This document shows positions 1 to 4,358 of a DNA stretch of 8,938 bases, piece by piece. The position numbers were made by a program, and so were the translations under genes. The notes below the pieces were generated by a model, which was not told the origin of the DNA, did no database searches, and worked only from the letters and a program-made list of their open reading frames with translations. Source of the DNA: Bryobacterales bacterium (lineage in GTDB: Bacteria; Cyanobacteriota; Vampirovibrionia; Obscuribacterales; Obscuribacteraceae); contig CAJCHQ010000707.1 of NCBI GenBank assembly GCA_903970295.1, positions 1 to 8,938 on the forward strand. Reading direction: 5' to 3'. The number at the start of each line of letters is the position of its first letter. Position 1 is the first letter of the stretch.

Positions 1-2
1 CA

Positions 3-116
3 GCGGCAGCGCGCCGACTCCAAGTCCTTCGCGACTACTACAAATCGATCAGCTCGTCAAATCTGCCAGCGGCGAAGATATTTGACTCACGACCGGCAGA
101 AATATTTGCCGCGTAA
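3..116 (+). CDS. Possible 3' end of a gene cut by the window edge
   Basis: The first 80 or so bases are open in all three forward frames, so the true frame is not certain. The frame ending in TAA at 114-116 gives the most protein-like reading, including the stretch LQVLRDYYKSISSSNLPAAK. A second frame (2-85) ends in TGA at 83-85 with a Ser/Pro-rich tail and LLQIDQLVKSASGEDI. The third runs on to 366. No family is recognised. With only 30-40 visible residues per frame, this is a weak call that one of them is the C-terminus of an upstream gene. Confidence 0.25.
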   Translation, partial: AAARRLQVLRDYYKSISSSNLPAAKIFDSRPAEIFAA

Positions 117-366
117 CAATAAAGCGCTGAGAACGATAACAGCTATTAATCAAGCCGATCGCGTTCAAGACCCATCTTTGCCGGAAATTTCATTTGAGGC
201 AGAAGGTAAATCTTATACGGTGTTCTATGGAAACAAGGCTTACTTGACGTTGAGCGCTAGAAAACCTGATGCTGGTCTCTTTACTGATGCTACGACTGTC
301 TACAGCGATAAACTCGATCCGGTTGCGGGAACACACATCGACAAGTGCTCAACCAATAAGAACTGA
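82..366 (+). CDS. Small hypothetical protein, possibly a gene remnant
   Basis: This frame gives 94 residues from a TTG at 82-84, but it is open back to base 1, so the start is unproven and the gene may begin outside the window. Upstream of about base 95 the reading is Arg-rich and unlike protein. From about residue 25 on it looks natural, with a beta-rich stretch (EISFEAEGKSYTVFYGNKAY) followed by a polar tail ending at the TGA at 364-366. There is no signal peptide, membrane segment or recognised motif. The TTG overlaps the TGA of another frame (TTGA at 82-85), which would fit coupled translation if that other frame were real. It lies beside two clear gene remnants, so it may itself be decayed or frameshifted. 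No function can be assigned. Confidence 0.35.
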   Translation: MTHDRQKYLPRNNKALRTITAINQADRVQDPSLPEISFEAEGKSYTVFYGNKAYLTLSARKPDAGLFTDATTVYSDKLDPVAGTHIDKCSTNKN

Positions 367-577
367 CAAGGCGATCAGTTTATCCGCACCTCCGTCCGGA
401 GAACCGACTAACCCTTGTAGATGCTAATGCCATGTACACTCTGGTGGCAACGTTTTGGTGGCACTTATGGTGCCCTCAAAGTTATGTAAATGGTGTCGGT
501 CAGGATGAACCCTTGATCGTTCAGTAGTTCCGACAAGCTGACGTATTTGCACGCCGATAAACAGGTCTACAGTTGGA
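367..577. other. Stretch without a recognisable gene
   Basis: About 210 bases lie between the small hypothetical ORF and the metallopeptidase remnant. A 31-codon frame (432-527, plus) and a short frame around 517-580 (plus, containing SSDKLTYLHADKQVYSWIK) are protein-like for a few residues, but neither has a start, a ribosome binding site or a recognisable family. A minus-strand frame is open for about 50 codons and looks like chance. It is best described as decayed or non-coding sequence, in keeping with the remnants on its right. Confidence 0.35.
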
Positions 578-985
578 TTAAGACATCAATTTTTTTCGCA
601 CACGAGGGTATTTGGAAAGCTTCCAGAGCGACCTATCACCATCGAAGAGACATTCCGCAATTTCGTTAAAGTCATCCTCAAAGCTCGCTTTGGAGTACTC
701 ATTAATAAAACCATTTTCGGGGTCCGCGGTGCTCAAAGAATTGTCGCACTTGCCTTCCTTAATGGCTTCAACACCCGTGCCCAGGTAACTGAATGACGAT
801 GGGTTCGCGTCGAGCCATTCGGATTTTGCCAAAAGTTCAGGATATTTTCGGATCAGTATGCTCGATAGCTCATGATGCAAAGATCTTTCGATCAGTCTAT
901 GTGCGTAGAGTGGGTCAGATCCATTGGCTATGTATATGCAGTCCCACGAATTCGTACCGGCTGCATGAACTCCGTAGAACTTTAC
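578..985 (-). pseudogene. Truncated metallopeptidase-like protein, C-terminal part
   Basis: A minus-strand frame runs from a TGA at 986-988 to a TAA at 578-580 and reads as natural protein throughout. The part before the only usable start (TTG, 878-880) is also protein-like (KFYGVHAAGTNSWDCIYIAN), so coding once extended further upstream and the 5' half is missing. Landmarks are a His-His-Glu motif (LHHELSSILIRKYPELL) and, about 60 residues on, GFINEYSKASFEDDFNEIAE. This resembles the GF-x-x-Y-A-x-x-x-x-x-E-D-x-x-E arrangement that supplies the third zinc ligand in some putative zinc metallopeptidases. The family assignment is from memory of motif layout, not from a search. With TTG 878-880 as start, a 100-residue product would be possible, but it would lack the N-terminal domain. 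A decayed, non-functional copy is the likeliest reading. Confidence 0.55.
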
Positions 986-1151
986 TCAAAAAGACTATCG
1001 CGGCGCAATCATCGACTATTTGGAATCACTCCGGCTAGAAGATTGCGCAGCAGGTCATTGGTATCTCGGAACTGCTTACCAAGCTTATGGAGAAGAAGAA
1101 GCCAGGTTGGAATTCGAGAAAGAAAAGTCAATGCTCGTTCCTAAAAAATAG
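978..1151 (+). pseudogene. Truncated TPR protein, last repeat and C-terminus
   Basis: The frame opens after a TAG at 975-977 and runs 57 codons to TAG at 1149-1151. It contains a clear tetratricopeptide repeat: helix A as DYRGAIIDYLESLRLED and helix B as GHWYLGTAYQAYGEEEARLE, followed by FEKEKSML and a short Lys-rich end. There is no start codon or ribosome binding site at its left end, and upstream on this strand is only the antisense of the metallopeptidase remnant, so everything N-terminal to this repeat is missing. TPR units mediate protein-protein contacts; the parent protein cannot be named. The parent may have been of the same general kind as the large TPR protein at 4359-6632, but the sequences are not close copies by eye. 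Confidence 0.6.
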
Positions 1152-1283
1152 ATTTTGCGCCGACGCCTTGTCGAAATTGGAGGGTCGTCGCAGAAAACCT
1201 CAGCGACCGCGCCGACGATTTCCAGTGCTGCCGCCAATTCACTGGTACCTCAGAGGCCACCCAAGCATCCCCAACCAATTCAT

Positions 1284-1306
1284 AAAAACGCCGAAAGAGC
1301 CCAGCA
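1284..1306 (-). terminator. Weak candidate terminator downstream of the tRNA
   Basis: Reading the minus strand after the tRNA, GCTG (1305-1302) can pair with CGGC (1293-1290) around an 8-base loop, followed after two bases by a run of five T (1288-1284). The position fits an intrinsic terminator for the tRNA transcript. The stem is only four or five base pairs, so this is a weak call. Confidence 0.22.
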
Positions 1307-1318
1307 GTCGACTAAGAA

Positions 1319-1395
1319 TGGTGGCACAGGGGGGAATCGAACCCCCGACAACGCGGTTATGAGTCGCGTGCTCTAACCAACTGAGCTACCGTGCC
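1319..1395 (-). tRNA. tRNA with CAU anticodon (elongator Met, or Ile2)
   Basis: The minus strand folds as a complete cloverleaf. A 7-bp acceptor stem is formed by GGCACGG (1395-1389) with CTGTGCC, including one G-T pair. The D arm is GCTC-AGTTGGTTA-GAGC, the anticodon loop is CTCATAA with CAU at its centre, and a GGGGG/CCCCC T stem encloses TTCGATT. The discriminator base is A (1322), followed by an encoded CCA (1321-1319). The 5' end is G rather than an unpaired C, so it is not the initiator. CAU is shared by elongator tRNA-Met and by tRNA-Ile2, where TilS converts C34 to lysidine; sequence by eye cannot settle which. One oddity is that the anticodon stem CGCGA/CCGCG leaves A31 opposite C39. 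Candidate promoter elements lie directly upstream. Confidence 0.95.
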
Positions 1396-1405
1396 GTATA
1401 TGCTG

Positions 1406-1435
1406 ATTATGCAAAGGGTACATTGTCTCTGTCAA
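1406..1435 (-). promoter_or_regulatory. Sigma-70-type promoter for the tRNA
   Basis: On the minus strand a perfect -35 box TTGACA (1435-1430) is followed by an 18-base spacer and a -10 box CATAAT (1411-1406, five of six consensus bases). The tRNA 5' end is 10 bases beyond the -10 box, so transcription should start only a few bases before the mature 5' end. The -35 octamer CTTGACAG also occurs 13 bases further upstream (1449-1442), giving a direct repeat. Confidence 0.65.
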
Positions 1436-1492
1436 GCCGGACTGTCAAGACGTGGCAGTGTTAATATCAGTAAATAATTGCGGAGTTGCACG

Positions 1493-1816
1493 ATGATAGC
1501 TTTTGAAGCCCTGTTCCTCTTCCTCGCCGCGGTGCTATTCATAACTCTTATCGGCCGTCCCCTGGCTAAAGCCTACTCGGACCGCATCCGGGTCGAAGGA
1601 AAAGCGATGACTCCGGAAGACGAGCAAAAAATGCTTTCTCGGGTTTCGGCGTTGGAAGAAGAATTGCGCCAAACGAAACAGCGGCTGGATAACGTGCAGG
1701 CTTCAGCCGAGTACGCAATCAAAATGATCGAAAATCAAGCCAAGAGCAATTCCAGCCAGAGTGGCGAAACAATCGATCTAACTCTGAAAACTAAAAAGAA
1801 GGAGCTGGAGCCTTAA
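1493..1816 (+). CDS. Small membrane-anchored coiled-coil protein
   Basis: This encodes 107 residues from ATG 1493. That start is chosen over the TTG at 1478 because GGAG (1482-1485) lies 7 bases before the ATG. Residues 2-20 form one hydrophobic helix (IAFEALFLFLAAVLFITLI), followed by a basic stretch, so the C-terminal part is probably cytoplasmic. Residues 42-82 form an amphipathic, charge-rich coiled coil (MLSRVSALEEELRQTKQRL), followed by a polar, Lys-rich tail. The layout (N-terminal membrane helix, then coiled coil) resembles PspB-like stress-response membrane proteins and many unrelated small inner-membrane proteins; no family-specific motif was found. Its last 26 bases overlap the end of the oppositely oriented epimerase gene. 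It probably self-associates or anchors a partner at the membrane, which is inference only. Confidence 0.75.
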   Translation: MIAFEALFLFLAAVLFITLIGRPLAKAYSDRIRVEGKAMTPEDEQKMLSRVSALEEELRQTKQRLDNVQASAEYAIKMIENQAKSNSSQSGETIDLTLKTKKKELEP

Positions 1817-2810
1817 TCTTTTGCTCTTTGTACCACTCGACAAATCGCTCGATGCCGTCGGCGATCGACACTCGTGGATTGTAATTGAGCAAACTTCGCG
1901 CTTTCTCAATGTCGGCATGCGTAAAAGAGACATCGCCTGATTGCTCGGGTTTGGCAATGCGATTAGCTGTTTTTCCAAGGCTGCGCTCTAGCGAATCGAT
2001 CATCTCGCTCAACTTCACCGGCTCCCCACGACCCAAATTAATAATGTCGAATCCAGGAGCTGCATAAGTCATCGCAGCAACAATACCGGATACGGTGTCA
2101 TCGACAAAGGTGTAATCGCGTCGCGTTGAACCATCTCCATAGACCTCGATCGGCTTGCCGGCATCGATAAGCCGGCAGAACTTATTGATTGCCAGATCCG
2201 GTCGTTGGCGCGGCCCATAAACTGTGAAAAATCTCAGACAAACAACATTCAATCCGTAACAGGAATGAGCAACGTGGCAAGCCATTTCGGCTGCTGCTTT
2301 AGAGGCTGCATATGGTGAATATGGTTTATCCACCCGATCCTTTTCGGAAAAAGGAGAATGCCCTTGCCTGTTTCCGTATACCGAACTTGATGATGCGAGT
2401 AGTAAACGAGTCGATGGGCTGCTGATTAGATTTTCGATTAATTTCTGCGTGCCGCAAACATTGACGTCCATGTATTCGGAGGGACGCTTGAGCGACGGGC
2501 GCACCCCAGCCAATGCAGCCAGATGCATAACCACATCGAAAGGACTATCGGAAAATGCTGAATTCAGCACGCCGCCGTCGCGAATGTCGCCTTCGACGAG
2601 TCGGTAATTTGCCCGACCAAGATGCTTGCTAATGTTGCTGCGCTTGATCGCTTGGTCGTAATAGTCGTGAAAACTGTCGATGACAGTTACAGCCGAACCT
2701 TTTTCGACCAGAAAATCAGCCAGATGGCTGCCGATGAAACCAGCTCCGCCAGTGATAAGCACGCGAGCAGGAACTTTGGCAGATTGGCTCGAAGGCGACA
2801 CGGAAGTCAC
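1791..2810 (-). CDS. NAD-dependent epimerase, UDP-glucuronate 4-epimerase-like
   Basis: This is a 339-residue extended short-chain dehydrogenase, a normal length for the family. The Rossmann NAD-binding motif is GGAGFIGS (Gly21, 24 and 27), Asp45 ends beta-2, the catalytic triad is Ser142 (SSSSVYG), Tyr167 and Lys171 (YSPYAASK), and RRDYTFVDD closes the substrate site. DSFHDYYDQAIKRSNI and AALAGVRPSLKRP are typical of UDP-glucuronate 4-epimerases (UDP-GlcA to UDP-GalA) rather than of GalE, so that substrate is favoured but not proven. The enzyme is cytoplasmic and supplies precursor for surface polysaccharide. The start is GTG 2810-2808, which shares GTGA with the TGA of the upstream hydrolase gene; no separate ribosome binding site is evident, so translational coupling is likely. 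No glycosyltransferase lies in view. The 3' end overlaps the small membrane protein gene by 26 bases. Confidence 0.88.
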   Translation of the reverse strand: MTSVSPSSQSAKVPARVLITGGAGFIGSHLADFLVEKGSAVTVIDSFHDYYDQAIKRSNISKHLGRANYRLVEGDIRDGGVLNSAFSDSPFDVVMHLAALAGVRPSLKRPSEYMDVNVCGTQKLIENLISSPSTRLLLASSSSVYGNRQGHSPFSEKDRVDKPYSPYAASKAAAEMACHVAHSCYGLNVVCLRFFTVYGPRQRPDLAINKFCRLIDAGKPIEVYGDGSTRRDYTFVDDTVSGIVAAMTYAAPGFDIINLGRGEPVKLSEMIDSLERSLGKTANRIAKPEQSGDVSFTHADIEKARSLLNYNPRVSIADGIERFVEWYKEQKIKAPAPSF

Positions 2811-3583
2811 CTGCGAGATAGAGAATCTGTCTGCCCTAAAGTCTTATTTGTCTTGCCCGCATTCTTACTTGAGAATTGTTGCGCGTGCCGGATGAAATCT
2901 TCGAACAACTTTTTGCTCGTATCGAAATCACGCTCAGGATGCCACTGCACTCCAATGGTGAACGGTCTGGAGACGTGCTCCACGGCTTCGATGATACCGT
3001 CTTCACAATATGCTGTCGCTTTCAATCCTTCACCGAGCTTCCGAATGGATTGATGATGCGACGTCGGCACGCTCACCTTATTTAATCCATAAAGCTTAGA
3101 CAAGTAAGTCCCAGTCTCAATTCGCACGTCATGTCGATTGTGTCCCTCTCGCCACGGTTCCTTGTTATTCGAATGGTTGACCGTTGATTGCGGAAGTTCA
3201 GATTTGATGTCCTGAATCAGCGATCCACCCAGAACGATGTTCAGAATTTGACAGCCGGCGCAAACCCCAAGGACTGGCATGTCGGTGTTCTTCAATACAG
3301 TGGTGATCAACTTGCGGTCGAAGCGATCGCGGTCCGGCGGCATGAGCTCGATCGACTCGTGTGGCTCTTCGCCATAGTTAGAAGGACAGTAGTCCGGACC
3401 ACCGGTCATTATTAATCCATCCAGACGAGCAATGACATGAGCGACATCGTCATCCGGAATTGGTGCCAGTAGAACAGGAATGCCGCCGGCTTTGACGACT
3501 GAATTGACGTATCCGGTCTGGATCAACGCAATGGTAGGCGGACCTGGATCGTAGTCGAGATTGATGCCAATTAAAGGTTTCAT
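2807..3583 (-). CDS. Class I glutamine-amidotransferase-fold hydrolase (peptidase C26 / PuuD-like)
   Basis: This encodes 258 residues from ATG 3583-3581, where the conserved beginning MKPLIGINLDYD starts; an upstream TTG (3637) would add an unlikely Arg-rich leader. The fold is the cytoplasmic class I amidotransferase hydrolase domain. The nucleophile is Cys108 in GVCAGCQILN, SHHQSI lies at 175-180, and His215 and Glu217 in GVQWHPE complete the triad. GGSLIQDI after the nucleophile is typical of the gamma-glutamyl-GABA hydrolase (PuuD) group, which cleaves gamma-glutamyl amides. The usual Arg after the nucleophile (GICRG) is Ala here, and a second Cys (111) is present, so the substrate may differ. 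It is translationally coupled to the epimerase downstream. No putrescine-pathway genes are nearby, so a role in polyamine breakdown is unsupported. No clear ribosome binding site is seen. Confidence 0.85.
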   Translation of the reverse strand: MKPLIGINLDYDPGPPTIALIQTGYVNSVVKAGGIPVLLAPIPDDDVAHVIARLDGLIMTGGPDYCPSNYGEEPHESIELMPPDRDRFDRKLITTVLKNTDMPVLGVCAGCQILNIVLGGSLIQDIKSELPQSTVNHSNNKEPWREGHNRHDVRIETGTYLSKLYGLNKVSVPTSHHQSIRKLGEGLKATAYCEDGIIEAVEHVSRPFTIGVQWHPERDFDTSKKLFEDFIRHAQQFSSKNAGKTNKTLGQTDSLSRR

Positions 3584-3620
3584 ACGCCAAGAATACACCA
3601 AGCTTCGCTCCTGGCCTCGA

Positions 3621-3649
3621 AAGTTTATTCTTGACAAGGGAATAAATTT
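3621..3649. promoter_or_regulatory. Inverted repeat in the divergent hydrolase/pyrE upstream region
   Basis: TTTATTC (3624-3630) and GAATAAA (3640-3646) are perfect 7-base inverted arms around a 9-base centre that includes TTGACA. Allowing one mismatch, the arms extend to 10 bases each (3621-3630 and 3640-3649). It sits in the 116-base gap between two divergent genes, where an operator or overlapping promoters would be expected. On the minus strand TTGCAA (3653-3648), 17 bases, then GAATAA is a possible promoter for the hydrolase. The function is inferred from position and symmetry only. Confidence 0.35.
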
Positions 3650-3699
3650 GCAATCCGGTGTAATCTTTCCCTGGAAAACGCATAAAAAAGAGGCGAAAG

Positions 3700-4329
3700 A
3701 TGAGCGCAGTCAAGACGAAAACACCAGAAGAAATCCTCAAGTCGGTCGATGCCTGGAGAAACGGGCACTTCCTTTTGACCAGTGGTTTACATAGCAGCGA
3801 TTACATTCAATGCCAGCGCGTCTTGCAATATCCGCGTCATGGGCTGATGTTGGCCGACATTATGGCGAAACAACTGATCGAAGCAACATTGATTCCACAG
3901 TCCGTGATTGGTCCGGCCCTCGGTGCCATTCACTGGGAAGTGATGATGGCCGCCGCACTGGATAAAATCCTCCCGGATCACGAACCGATTCGCGGATTAT
4001 TTGCAGAACGAGTTGTCGATGACAAAGGCGATCCAAATAGCTTTGCGCTAAGACGTGGTTTGGAAATCAGCCCTGGAGAAAAGATTCTGGTTGTCGAAGA
4101 TGTCACCACAACCGGTGGCTCGGCTCGGAAAGTTGTCGAATTGGTAAAGGCTCTGGGCGGTGACCCCATAGCTGTTGCCGCGATCGTGGATCGCAGCGGT
4201 GGCACCATTGACTTCGGCATTCCATTTCACAAACTGATTACTCTCAATCTCGCATCTTACGCCGAGCCGGAATGCCCCATGTGCAAAGACGGCAACAAGG
4301 CGATCAAACCAGGCAGCAGTAAGCAATAG
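3700..4329 (+). CDS. pyrE: Orotate phosphoribosyltransferase
   Basis: This protein joins orotate and PRPP to make orotidine 5'-monophosphate, the fifth step of de novo pyrimidine synthesis, in the cytoplasm and usually as a dimer. It has 209 residues, a normal length. GHFLLTSGLHSSDYIQC (22-38) is the family's N-terminal motif, AERVVDD and ALRRGL mark the flexible loop region, and ILVVEDVTTTGGS (129-141) is the PRPP-binding loop. The C-terminal ECPMCKDG followed by KPGS matches the CPxC-KPG tail of the Thermus-type PyrE subgroup, as far as I recall it. The start is ATG 3700, with GAGG (3690-3693) 6 bases upstream. It stands alone, with no other pyr gene in view, divergent from the hydrolase-epimerase pair and convergent with the TPR gene 29 bases away. 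No PyrR- or attenuator-like leader was seen. Confidence 0.95.
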   Translation: MSAVKTKTPEEILKSVDAWRNGHFLLTSGLHSSDYIQCQRVLQYPRHGLMLADIMAKQLIEATLIPQSVIGPALGAIHWEVMMAAALDKILPDHEPIRGLFAERVVDDKGDPNSFALRRGLEISPGEKILVVEDVTTTGGSARKVVELVKALGGDPIAVAAIVDRSGGTIDFGIPFHKLITLNLASYAEPECPMCKDGNKAIKPGSSKQ

Positions 4330-4358
4330 CAGCAGGTAGCGGCAGCCGTAAGCAGTCG

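Noticed and set aside
793..1038. Plus-strand frames at 793-1038 and 872-1144
   Set aside because: They are antisense or out-of-frame readings of the two remnants, Arg/Ser-rich and without family resemblance.
1087..1376. Plus-strand frames running into the tRNA (1087-1362 and 1155-1376)
   Set aside because: They end inside the tRNA antisense strand and have highly basic, Pro-rich compositions typical of non-coding sequence.
3631..3664. pyrE promoter formed by TTGACA (3631-3636) and TGTAAT (3659-3664)
   Set aside because: The spacer is 22 bases, well beyond the 16-19 usual for sigma-70, so the pair is not supported as a promoter.
4330..4358. Bidirectional terminator between pyrE and the TPR gene
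   Set aside because: Only a 4-base AGCG/CGCT pairing and a short T run could be found; it is too weak to call.
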